Made by a program: the position numbers and the translations under genes. Below are positions 27,106 through 34,623 of a stretch of 64,000 nt of DNA, in pieces; position 1 is the first letter of the stretch; each line of letters begins with the position of its first letter. Origin of the DNA: Pseudomonas sp. HN11 (GTDB lineage: Bacteria; Pseudomonadota; Gammaproteobacteria; Pseudomonadales; Pseudomonadaceae); NCBI RefSeq assembly GCF_021390155.1, contig NZ_CP089985.1:2677001-2741000 (forward strand), written 5' to 3'. The notes below the pieces were generated by a model that was not told the DNA's origin, did not search any database, and saw nothing but the letters and a program-made list of their open reading frames with translations.

Positions 27106-28191
27106 ATGAGTCAGCAAGCCGTGAAATTTGCCTACTGGGTGCCCAACGTCAGCGGTGGGTTGGTGGTCAGCAAGATCGAACAACGCACCCACTGGGGCAT
27201 CGACTACAACCGTAAACTCGCGCAACTGGCGGAAGCCGCCGGCTTTGAATACGGCCTCACGCAGATCCGCTTCACTGCCGGCTATGGCGCCGAAAACCAA
27301 CATGAGTCCGTAGCGTTCAGCCACGCGTTGCTGGCGGCGACCACCACGCTCAAGGTCATCGCCGCCATCTTGCCCGGCCCGTGGCAACCGGCGCTGGCAG
27401 CCAAGCAACTGGCAACCATCGACCAGCTCACCAACGGTCGTATCGCAGTGAATATCGTCAGCGGCTGGTTCAAGGGCGAATTCCAGGCCATCGGCGAACA
27501 CTGGCTGGAGCACGATGAGCGTTATCGGCGCTCCGAAGAATTTATCCGCGCCCTGAAAGGCATCTGGACCCAGGACGACTTCACGTTCAAAGGCGACTTC
27601 TACCGTTTCAACAATTACACCCTCAAGCCCAAGCCGCTGGGCCAGCCGGAGGTTTTCCAGGGTGGAAGCTCACGAGCCGCGCGGGACATGGCCGCGCGGG
27701 TATCGGATTGGTATTTCACCAACGGCAACACTCCGGAAGGCATCAAGGCTCAGGTCGATGACATCCGTGCCAAGGCGGCGGCCAACAACCACTCGGTCAA
27801 AGTCGGCGTCAACGCCTTCGTGATCGCCCGTGATACCGAGGAGGAAGCGCGCGCTGTGTTGGCGCAGATCATCGACAAGGCCGATCCGGAAGCGGTGAAT
27901 GCGTTTGGTGATGCGGCCAAACAGGCCGGCAAGGCTTCACCGGAGGGCGAGGGCAATTGGGCCAAATCGAGCTTTGAAGACTTGGTGCAGTACAACGATG
28001 GCTTCAAGACCAACCTGATCGGCACGCCGCAGCAGATCGCCGAGCGCATCGTCGCGCTCAAGGCGGTAGGGGTGGACCTGGTGCTGGCGGGGTTCCTGCA
28101 CTTCCAGGAAGAAGTCGAGTACTTCGGCAAACGCGTATTGCCGTTGGTACGTGAGCTGGAAGCCAAGGCCGCCATAAAGCAGGTGGCTTGA
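27106..28191 (+). CDS. sfnG: FMNH2-dependent dimethylsulfone monooxygenase
   Basis: 361 residues, a bacterial luciferase-like TIM barrel close to SsuD. It matches SfnG along its length: KFAYWVPNVSGGLVVSKIEQ at the start, YGAENQHESVAFSHALLAAT, VIAAILPGPWQPALAAKQLA, NIVSGWFKGEFQAIGEHWLEHDERYRRSEEF, and VFQGGSSRAARDMA. SfnG oxidises dimethylsulfone to methanesulfinate with reduced FMN, a step in using sulfones as sulfur source. The flavin reductase (SfnF/MsuE type) is not in this window. The ATG follows GCGAGGTAAC. Divergent sfnB and the sigma-54 promoters complete the context. Confidence 0.93.
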   Translation: MSQQAVKFAYWVPNVSGGLVVSKIEQRTHWGIDYNRKLAQLAEAAGFEYGLTQIRFTAGYGAENQHESVAFSHALLAATTTLKVIAAILPGPWQPALAAKQLATIDQLTNGRIAVNIVSGWFKGEFQAIGEHWLEHDERYRRSEEFIRALKGIWTQDDFTFKGDFYRFNNYTLKPKPLGQPEVFQGGSSRAARDMAARVSDWYFTNGNTPEGIKAQVDDIRAKAAANNHSVKVGVNAFVIARDTEEEARAVLAQIIDKADPEAVNAFGDAAKQAGKASPEGEGNWAKSSFEDLVQYNDGFKTNLIGTPQQIAERIVALKAVGVDLVLAGFLHFQEEVEYFGKRVLPLVRELEAKAAIKQVA

Positions 28192-28307
28192 CGCACCCAT
28201 TGAGACCCCCGGGCCGGGCAAAATCTCACTCAATATGTACCACAGCCCCCGTCCGTCGGACGTTCAAACTCTGAGCCTCAATCAAATGACTCCCAGAGGG
28301 AACAACC

Positions 28308-28742
28308 ATGGATATTACCGGTAGTGTCATCGGTGAGGCGGTAGCCACCATTTTAAGACTCGTTGAAGCGGCTAAGGAGGAAGCTGTCCAGGAAGGCGTG
28401 CCCAGTGCCCATGACTACAATAAAACGGTGTTCAACCTCGAGCCACGTCATCATGAGGAACAGCTGAAGGTGGTAATAAAGGCCAAAGAGTCTGTAGAAG
28501 TTGACTGCAACTGGTCGATTTCTTTTTCGGCGTTGAAAAAAAGTCCGGAGGGCTATTACGTGATTGGAAAGAGTGCAGGACTCACGACGCTCATGGCCTG
28601 CCCACCGGCCTCGACCAGCCGTCGCATGCAACGCGTGGATGTGCAGTTGGTCGATGCTGAAATTGACTATGACAGCAACAAACCTATTGTCATTTATGCC
28701 GCCAAAGGCGTAGTTCTATCCTACGAAGTAATGGTTAAGTAG
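28308..28742 (+). CDS. Unrecognised cytoplasmic protein
   Basis: 144 residues, no signal peptide or membrane helix. The N-terminal third is a helix rich in Glu/Ala (VATILRLVEAAKEEAVQEG). The rest looks like beta strands (EQLKVVIKAKESVEVDCNWS, KPIVIYAAKGVVLSYEVMVK). I recognise no family. The gene has a normal start (GAGGGAACAACCATGG context) and lower GC than its neighbours, which may mean later acquisition. It stands between sfnG and the convergent map gene. Confidence 0.65.
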   Translation: MDITGSVIGEAVATILRLVEAAKEEAVQEGVPSAHDYNKTVFNLEPRHHEEQLKVVIKAKESVEVDCNWSISFSALKKSPEGYYVIGKSAGLTTLMACPPASTSRRMQRVDVQLVDAEIDYDSNKPIVIYAAKGVVLSYEVMVK

Positions 28743-28781
28743 ACACGGCTCTGGCTTCCACGACGGAGCGCGCGTGGGTAC

Positions 28782-29531
28782 TTACGCCTGAAGCGTGAGT
28801 ACCTCCACGCCATTTTTCGTCACCGCCACGGTATGTTCCCACTGCGCCGACAGGCTGTTGTCCTGGGTCACCACCGTCCAGCCATCCTTAAGGCTGCGTA
28901 CTTTTGAACTGCCTTGGTTGAGCATAGGCTCCACGGTAAATACCATGCCTTCACGCAATTCCAGTCCGGTGCCGGGACGACCGAAGTGCAGGATCTGCGG
29001 TTCTTCATGCATTTGCCGACCAATGCCGTGCCCACAATATTCGCGCACCACGCTGTAGCCATTGGCCTGCGCGTGGCTCTGGATCGCGTGGCCGATATCG
29101 CCCAGGCGGGCACCAGGCTTGACCTGACGGATACCGGCCCACATCGCTTCGAAGGTTTTCTCGACCAGACGCTGGGCTTTGGGGGCGACGGTACCGATCA
29201 TGTACATCTTGCTGGAGTCGGCGATATAGCCACCTTTTTCCAGGGTGATGTCGATGTTGATGATGTCGCCGTCCTTGAGAATTTCCTTGGCGCTGGGCAT
29301 GCCATGGCACACCACTTCGTTGATCGAGGTGTTGATGGAGAAGGGGTAGTCGTACTGGCCCAGGCTGGCGGGGCGGGCTTTCAAGTCATTGCGGATGAAG
29401 GCTTCGACGGCGGCGTCCAGCTCCAGGGTGGAGCGGCCGGCGGCGACAAAACCGTCGAGCATGGTAAACACCTGGGCCAACAGGCGTCCGGACTCACGCA
29501 TCACGGCCAGTTGCGCGGCGGTCTTGATCAT
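28782..29531 (-). CDS. map: Type I methionine aminopeptidase, ParD-linked copy
   Basis: 249 residues, the standard length of a type Ia enzyme, which removes the initiator Met from new proteins. The five metal ligands can be placed: Asp in IINIDITLEKGGYIADSSKMY (two Asp), His in CGHGIGRQMHEEP, and two Glu in VFTVEPMLNQG and SAQWEHTVAVT. The catalytic His in NEVVCHGMPS is also there. The start ATG overlaps the stop of the ParD-like gene by one base (TGATG), so translation is coupled. Essential map is usually next to rpsB; this copy is probably a second one with its own regulation. Confidence 0.88.
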   Translation of the reverse strand: MIKTAAQLAVMRESGRLLAQVFTMLDGFVAAGRSTLELDAAVEAFIRNDLKARPASLGQYDYPFSINTSINEVVCHGMPSAKEILKDGDIINIDITLEKGGYIADSSKMYMIGTVAPKAQRLVEKTFEAMWAGIRQVKPGARLGDIGHAIQSHAQANGYSVVREYCGHGIGRQMHEEPQILHFGRPGTGLELREGMVFTVEPMLNQGSSKVRSLKDGWTVVTQDNSLSAQWEHTVAVTKNGVEVLTLQA

Positions 29532-29731
29532 CAAGTACGCCCCCGGATCAGGTCGGGCTTGTCCAGCAGCAACTTGTTGATCAATTCGTTGTAGGCCAGG
29601 TGGGGATTGAGTTCGGCGAGCAGGCCGATCTTGATCCAGAACTCGGCCTGGGCGTTGATGGAGCGGTCCATCGTGGCGCTGGCCAGCCGTAGTTGTTCGT
29701 GCAGTTGGTCGGTGATCTTGACGATGCCCAT
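29531..29731 (-). CDS. ParD-like antitoxin-family protein
   Basis: 66 residues from ATG 29731. The first part is a ribbon-helix-helix-like unit (MGIVKITDQLHEQLRLASAT), then MDRSINAQAEFWIKIGLL and a C-terminal helix ending LLLDKPDLIRGRT. This fits the ParD_like family, related to type II antitoxins that bind their own promoter. A GTG at 29740 is an alternative start. No classical ParE toxin follows: the coupled partner is the aminopeptidase. Confidence 0.8.
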   Translation of the reverse strand: MGIVKITDQLHEQLRLASATMDRSINAQAEFWIKIGLLAELNPHLAYNELINKLLLDKPDLIRGRT

Positions 29732-29755
29732 GGTGTTCACTGTGTGGTGGCAATA

Positions 29756-29777
29756 TACAAATCGTATACGTTTCGTA
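29756..29777. promoter_or_regulatory. Palindrome in front of the parD-like gene
   Basis: A 22-base near-perfect palindrome centred on CGTATACG (29763-29770), with arms TACAAAT and TTTCGTA; 18 of 22 positions agree with the reverse complement. It lies 25 bases upstream of the start codon, where a promoter would be. Ribbon-helix-helix antitoxins commonly bind such sites to repress themselves. Confidence 0.5.
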
Positions 29778-30233
29778 CGTTGGGCGTAAACCCCGCGCCG
29801 CCAAATGGCACTCGGCCGTTGACTTGATCGCCTGCATTGTCAGCGTTGCTGGGGGATCAGGTGCTGATCGAGTGGAAGACTTTTCCCTCAAGATCCATGG
29901 CACCTATAGATCCAGGCGCAAATCGTCATCCGGAGCGAACATCCACTTCGATAGTTTGCGACATGTTGCCGGAAGGGTCGCTGCGCAGGGATGTAGTGAA
30001 TTTCACGTGCAGAGTTAAACGTTTAATCGCTGCGGTTCGACGACGATCAAACCGTACAGTTTTACTTATATAACCCGCCACCTGGCTTATGAGGAAAAGT
30101 TACAACGAAGGCCGGTTTTGCCGAGTAGGCTTGGGTGTTACAAGCGTCTTCCAGGGTCGGCAAGGCGCGGCGGGCATGCGTTCGCCGGATACACAACAAT
30201 CTGTTGGCAGTCTCAGAAAAGGAGAGGTTGACC
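29778..30233. other. Intergenic region before the DUF1652 gene
   Basis: About 450 bases between divergent genes. An open frame from 29837 (start MSALLGDQVLIEWK) runs for 78 codons but has no ribosome site and no family I recognise. A rather AT-rich stretch at 30054-30075 (ACAGTTTTACTTATATAACC) may be a promoter for the downstream gene. No RNA gene seen. Confidence 0.4.
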
Positions 30234-30500
30234 ATGCTTTCGGAATTAGAACTTCGCAGCATTATTGAAGGAAGTTTCCTGCCTAAACGGTGCGAATGCA
30301 TCAAAGCCGAAGATGCTTCGCTGACGATCAAAGTCTACGACGACCTAGACCGTGACCGGGTGGATTTAGAAGTCAAAGGTATCAACGCGAATACACTCGA
30401 CAGCAGTCGAGCGATTTGCAACCTGATCACCGGGTTGCGTGAAGACCTCAAACACGCGCATACCCCCGTCCTGCAACGCGTAGGAGGGCGCGCTTACTGA
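30234..30500 (+). CDS. DUF1652 protein
   Basis: 88 residues. It matches the Pseudomonas DUF1652 pattern: MLSELELRSIIEGSFLPKRC at the start, the ECIKAEDASLTIKVYDD strand, then DLEVKGINANTLDSSRAICN and LITGLREDLK. Small cytoplasmic protein, function unknown. Strong ribosome site (AAAAGGAGAGG) before ATG 30234, so it is probably well expressed. Single gene with a hairpin after it. Confidence 0.87.
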   Translation: MLSELELRSIIEGSFLPKRCECIKAEDASLTIKVYDDLDRDRVDLEVKGINANTLDSSRAICNLITGLREDLKHAHTPVLQRVGGRAY

Positions 30501-30521
30501 AAATGCTTGATTCTTGACCTG

Positions 30522-30545
30522 TGGGCCTGGTGATTGCCAGGCCCA
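30522..30545 (+). terminator. Hairpin between DUF1652 and DUF2790 genes
   Basis: TGGGCCTGG (30522-30530), loop TGATTG, CCAGGCCCA (30537-30545): a perfect 9-bp stem between two convergent genes. No long T-run on either side. Probably a terminator for both. Confidence 0.6.
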
Positions 30546-30565
30546 ATGCTGTCTACGCCTGTCGA

Positions 30566-30835
30566 TCAGTTCTGGAAATCGCAGGCTTCGGACATTTTCC
30601 GATAGCTCACATCTTCCACTTTGCCAGCCTTGTCCAGGAACTTGATATCGGCCTTGATGACTTTGCAGTCATTGGTCGGGGTTTCGTTCATGGCCAATAC
30701 CTTGGCGATGTTCATCGGCATGCCGTAGTGGTAAGGCACGGTTTTTACGGCGGTTGTCTGATCGTCAGCCTGAGCCAGGCCTGACACTGCTGCCAGTGTC
30801 AGGACGCCGCCAAGCATTAACGTGCGCAGTTTCAT
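30566..30835 (-). CDS. DUF2790 secreted small protein
   Basis: 89 residues. Sec signal peptide MKLRTLMLGGVLTLAAVSGLAQA, cut before DDQTT. The mature part has the DUF2790 features: VPYHYGMPMNIAKVLAM, then CKVIKADIKFLDKAGKVEDVSYRKMSEAC with two Cys that probably pair. This family is common and multicopy in Pseudomonas, often copper- or stress-linked, with no known activity. GGAGAA before ATG 30835. Confidence 0.88.
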   Translation of the reverse strand: MKLRTLMLGGVLTLAAVSGLAQADDQTTAVKTVPYHYGMPMNIAKVLAMNETPTNDCKVIKADIKFLDKAGKVEDVSYRKMSEACDFQN

Positions 30836-30925
30836 GGTGGTTCTCCGCAAGTGAGGACAACTTCACTCTCGACTTGCGCGATTAACCATCGATTAATTTA
30901 TGCCTGGCTGACAAAACCTTCATGT

Positions 30926-33529
30926 TTACCAGCTCATACGAACCCCGGCATTACCGCTGACACCCTCCATCGCGTTGCCGTCCAGGTTGGTGTTGTAGTC
31001 TGCTGCCATGTAGACGCTCACCGAAGACGACAGCCGAGCAACCACGCCCACACCCACATCCGCCGTGGATGACTTGTGATCGCTCTTGATGCGGTCCACA
31101 TCATCGTAGGTCACCGTGTCGCTGCCGCCGAAGGTGCGCCAGGCGTTGACTCGCAGGTAAGGTTCGACTGGTGTGTTATCCACCAGGTAGCGGCCCTTGA
31201 GGCGGGCGCCGAGGCGGCCGGTCCAGTAATCCTGGGAGTCGAATGACACCCTGGAAATACCGTCGTTCTGGCTGTCCAGGTCGATCGTCTGGCGGATCAC
31301 CTGGGCTTGCGGTTCCACGACCCAATGCTCGGAAACGGCGATCGGGTAGCCGGCTTCGGCGGACAGCGCCAGGGCATGGCCCTTGGTGTCCATCTTTATG
31401 CCACGCTCGGACTTGTTGTCGCCATCCAGGCGCGTGCCCATTGCAACCAGATCCACATACCAGCCGTTCGGACCGGTGAGCGTCCAGTAGGCACCGAAGT
31501 TATCGCCATCGAGTTTGACCCGCCCGGAGCGATTGTTCTGCCAGCCCATCGAAAAACCTTTCACATCCCCACTCAGGCGACTCTGGCCGATAAACAGCCC
31601 GAAGCGCTGGATCTGCCCGCCGCTGGTTTCGAAGGCCATCAGGTCATGCCCGAACTGGTAGCCTTTGACCGAGCCGTCGAAGCTCGGCGACACGGTGCCC
31701 GACCAGTGTTTGTTGAAGTCGCTGCCATAGGCACGCCCCCAGCCTGCCGGCACCGCGCCGGTCTCGGTCAGCAGGCTTTGCTCGCCCTGGCGATCATGAA
31801 AGGTGCCCAGCGCTTGCAGGGTCATCAACTGGGCGGCGGGTACCACCACCGAATACACCGGCACTTCTACGCGGTATAACGGGATGGGCTCAGCACCGGC
31901 AATACCCCTCGGCAGCGCCGGGTTGCCCGCGGCGGATTCCGGCGAGTTGCCTGCCGCAACCTGGCTGGGCGGCGGGGCAGGGGGCTCGACCGGCGCGACG
32001 GGTTGCGAGGTTGGCGGTTCCACCGGCGGCTCGTCGGGGTCGACCACCGGCGGTGTCGCTGGAATTGGCGGTACGGGCACCACCGCCGGTGGTGTCGGTG
32101 GCACCGGTGGCACCGCCGGCGGTTGCACGGCAACCACCGACGAGCGCAGGTACCAGTTGTTTTCGGTGCCGGCCGTCACGCCACCCTTGAACAGCAAATA
32201 TTCATAGGCCCCGGCCGAGACCGAGCTCTTCAACGAGAAGGCATCGGTGCTGCTCACCGCGCCGTTGAGCGCCTGCACCACCTCGATCCCGTTGTTGCGG
32301 GTAAAGCCCCCGACGCCGCCGAGGTTGCTCACCGCCAATTGGGTATGGCCGCTCAGCGTGCCACCGGACACCACCAGCCTATCCGTCGCGGAGTTTTCAT
32401 CGCCAAGCACGGTTTGCAGCCGCAGCTGGCCGTTATTGCCCACGTAATTGCCATGTACCGCCAGCACATCGTTGGCGGTGGCGCTGCCGGTGGTCATGTC
32501 GATCGTACCGGCGTTGTTCAGTGTCGCCAGCTGGCCGGCGAGATAGGGCCGTACGCTGCCTTGGGTCACGGCCAGCGTACTGCTGCCGTCAATGTTGAAA
32601 GTGCCGGTATTGCTCGCGCTGTCACCCAGGAAAAAATCTCCCGCCAGATCGAAGCGCGAATTGTTGGTGAGATTGACCGTCTCCCAGCCGATATAGCGGG
32701 CCGCCGTGCTGGACGTGGTGTTGTCGAAGGTCAGTTGGTCGTTGCCCAGGCCGCCGTCGATGGAGGGCGTGGCAGCCAACAGGCTTTCGCTGAGGCCGCG
32801 CAGCAGCGCGGTGTCGTTGCCATCCCCCATCAGCACCGCCGATTTGATCTGGCCGCCATTGAGCCAGTTGAAGGTGTCATTGCCGACGCTGGCACGGATC
32901 TCGCCATTGATCACGCCGCCGCTGACCGTGATGCTGTCGTCGCCGCCGCTGGTACTGATATTGCCGCCAATGCTGCCGCCCGAGACGATGATCGTATCGG
33001 TATCGAAACCGGTGACCAGGTTGCCCCGGATCGTGCCGCCAGACATGTCATAGACGTTCTTGTCCAGCTTCATGTCAACGCGGTCGATGATGCCACCGGT
33101 TTGCTCAGCCACGTCGCCGTCCTCGAACGCACCGACGATGGTGCCGCCCGTCATCCGGAAGGTGTCACGGCCGTCGCCCTGTGCCAGGGACTGGATTTGC
33201 CCGCCGTTCATAATGAAGTCATCGATGCCGGCGCCTTGCTGTACAGCACCGGTGATCTGGCCGGAATCGATCCGCGTGGCGTCCGCCCCCGGACCAAAGA
33301 TGACGCTGCCGTTGATGATGCCGCTGCCACCTGCGGGCAGCGTCAGGCGGTTATTGCCCAGCAGATCGGTCAGGCCGGCACTGGTGCCGCTGTCGCAAAT
33401 GAATGTGTCGTTGCCCGGGCCGGGCGTGAGTGTGCATGCAGCGTAGGATTGTGGTGGTGTGGTGTACTGCAGTGAGAGGAGGCCGACAGCTAAAACGGCG
33501 CGGGTTGAAAAACCGTTGCTCTTTTGCAT
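30926..33529 (-). CDS. Autotransporter with RTX-like/beta-helix repeat passenger
   Basis: 867 residues. A signal peptide (about 1-31, ending QSYAA) leads a passenger. Residues about 79-240 are about eight repeats of 19-20 residues with the pattern GxGxDxF-x-[VM]SGGxIxGx. A long Pro-rich linker follows (about 465-522; many PP and PVPP). The C-terminal ~280 residues form the beta barrel (VPAGWGRAYGSDFNKHWSG onward), ending in the aromatic VRMSW needed for Bam recognition. It is a type Va outer-membrane protein; the passenger is probably surface-exposed. AGGA before ATG 33529 decides the start. It is the gene downstream of mtlZ but separated by a terminator. Confidence 0.88.
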   Translation of the reverse strand: MQKSNGFSTRAVLAVGLLSLQYTTPPQSYAACTLTPGPGNDTFICDSGTSAGLTDLLGNNRLTLPAGGSGIINGSVIFGPGADATRIDSGQITGAVQQGAGIDDFIMNGGQIQSLAQGDGRDTFRMTGGTIVGAFEDGDVAEQTGGIIDRVDMKLDKNVYDMSGGTIRGNLVTGFDTDTIIVSGGSIGGNISTSGGDDSITVSGGVINGEIRASVGNDTFNWLNGGQIKSAVLMGDGNDTALLRGLSESLLAATPSIDGGLGNDQLTFDNTTSSTAARYIGWETVNLTNNSRFDLAGDFFLGDSASNTGTFNIDGSSTLAVTQGSVRPYLAGQLATLNNAGTIDMTTGSATANDVLAVHGNYVGNNGQLRLQTVLGDENSATDRLVVSGGTLSGHTQLAVSNLGGVGGFTRNNGIEVVQALNGAVSSTDAFSLKSSVSAGAYEYLLFKGGVTAGTENNWYLRSSVVAVQPPAVPPVPPTPPAVVPVPPIPATPPVVDPDEPPVEPPTSQPVAPVEPPAPPPSQVAAGNSPESAAGNPALPRGIAGAEPIPLYRVEVPVYSVVVPAAQLMTLQALGTFHDRQGEQSLLTETGAVPAGWGRAYGSDFNKHWSGTVSPSFDGSVKGYQFGHDLMAFETSGGQIQRFGLFIGQSRLSGDVKGFSMGWQNNRSGRVKLDGDNFGAYWTLTGPNGWYVDLVAMGTRLDGDNKSERGIKMDTKGHALALSAEAGYPIAVSEHWVVEPQAQVIRQTIDLDSQNDGISRVSFDSQDYWTGRLGARLKGRYLVDNTPVEPYLRVNAWRTFGGSDTVTYDDVDRIKSDHKSSTADVGVGVVARLSSSVSVYMAADYNTNLDGNAMEGVSGNAGVRMSW
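32810..33295 (-). repeat. 19-20-residue repeats in the autotransporter passenger
   Basis: Units seen in order include GPGADATRIDSGQITGAV, GAGIDDFIMNGGQIQSLA, GDGRDTFRMTGGTIVGAF, GFDTDTIIVSGGSIGGNI, SGGDDSITVSGGVINGEI, SVGNDTFNWLNGGQIKSA and GDGNDTALL. Each combines an RTX-like GxGxD turn with an SGGxIxG beta-helix turn. Confidence 0.8.
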
Positions 33530-33615
33530 GGGTCTGTCCTGCATGTGTTGTAGTTACTGCTCCTGTTGTTGGTTTAGCACAGTTTTCCCACATGGCAATA
33601 TTTATATAAACGCGC

Positions 33616-33640
33616 GCAGGCCACGGCATACGTGGCCTGC
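33616..33640 (-). terminator. Terminator after the mannitol operon
   Basis: GCAGGCCACG (33616-33625), loop GCATA, CGTGGCCTGC (33631-33640): a perfect 10-bp stem. On the minus strand it is followed by GCGCG then TTTATATAAATATT. It lies 33 bases after the mtlZ stop and before the autotransporter gene, ending the operon. Confidence 0.7.
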
Positions 33641-33672
33641 GTGGTGGCACATTGGTCATGCTGCTGCCGGGT

Positions 33673-34611
33673 TCAGTTCACCTGATGGCGGTAAGGCAGA
33701 TCCGGACCGGTCTTGGTGCAGGTCAATGCCGCAGCGCGAATCGCAAAACCCAGCATGGCGTCGATTTGCCCTCGGGTGAGCTGTTGCAGGCCCTCTACTG
33801 AGTCATGCTGTTGCTCGGTCAACCAGGTAATCAACGCGGCCTGGAAGGTATCGCCGGCGCCTACGGTATCCGCCATCGCCACCTTGACTGCCGGCGCAGA
33901 CCAGTGGCCGTGCTGGCGGCTGAACACACTGGCGCCATCGCCACCACGGGTCAGGAACACCAACTGGCAACGGTGTTGCAGCCAGCCCTGCAGCACGCTT
34001 TCCGCCGACTGGTCTGGGTAAAGCAAGTGCAGGTCTTCGTCGCTGACCTTGATCAGGTCGGCATGCTTGACCAGTTCTGCGACACGATCGCGCCACAGCT
34101 GGATATCCGGTTGCGGGTTGAGCCGCACGTTGGGGTCGAGGCTGATCAGGCGTTTGCCGCTTTCGCGCTTGACCAGGCTCAGCAGGGTGTCGCCAATCGG
34201 TTGCACCACCAGCGAGAACGAGCCGATATGCAGGCCGCGGATGTCATCGCCCAACTCGGGCAGGTGAGCGACTTCCAGCAACCGGTCGGCGCAGCCTTCG
34301 CCGCGAAAGTTGTACTGCGGTGAACCATTGGCGCCCACGGCGACCATCGACAAGGTGGTCGGCGCGTCGAATTCCACCAGGAACTGCTCGCTGATGCCTT
34401 CATCCTTGAGCACTTGCAACAAGCGACGGCCCAGGAAATCACTGGACAGCCCCCCAAACAAGCCGGCATCGATGCCCAGGCGGCGCAAACCTACCGCAAC
34501 GTTGAACGGCGAACCGCCGGCAATCGCTTTGTAATTGACCTTGGAAGCCTGCCCACTGGCCTCTTCCTCGCTGAAAAAATCAAACAGCGCTTCACCACAC
34601 ACCAGATACAT
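33673..34611 (-). CDS. mtlZ: Fructokinase of the mannitol operon (PfkB family)
   Basis: 312 residues, ribokinase fold. Signatures: AIAGGSPFNVAVGLRRLGID (N-terminal PfkB motif) and MADTVGAGDTFQAALITWL, where the GAGD Asp is the catalytic base. It phosphorylates fructose, the product of mannitol oxidation, to fructose 6-phosphate. Last gene of mtlEFGKDYZ; 12 bases separate it from mtlY. KguK in this window is a distant paralogue. Confidence 0.92.
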   Translation of the reverse strand: MYLVCGEALFDFFSEEEASGQASKVNYKAIAGGSPFNVAVGLRRLGIDAGLFGGLSSDFLGRRLLQVLKDEGISEQFLVEFDAPTTLSMVAVGANGSPQYNFRGEGCADRLLEVAHLPELGDDIRGLHIGSFSLVVQPIGDTLLSLVKRESGKRLISLDPNVRLNPQPDIQLWRDRVAELVKHADLIKVSDEDLHLLYPDQSAESVLQGWLQHRCQLVFLTRGGDGASVFSRQHGHWSAPAVKVAMADTVGAGDTFQAALITWLTEQQHDSVEGLQQLTRGQIDAMLGFAIRAAALTCTKTGPDLPYRHQVN

Positions 34612-34623
34612 AGTCGTTCGCTC

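Noticed and set aside
29837..30073. 78-codon frame in the intergenic region before DUF1652
   Set aside because: No ribosome site, no recognisable family, unlike codon use. Not supported as a gene.
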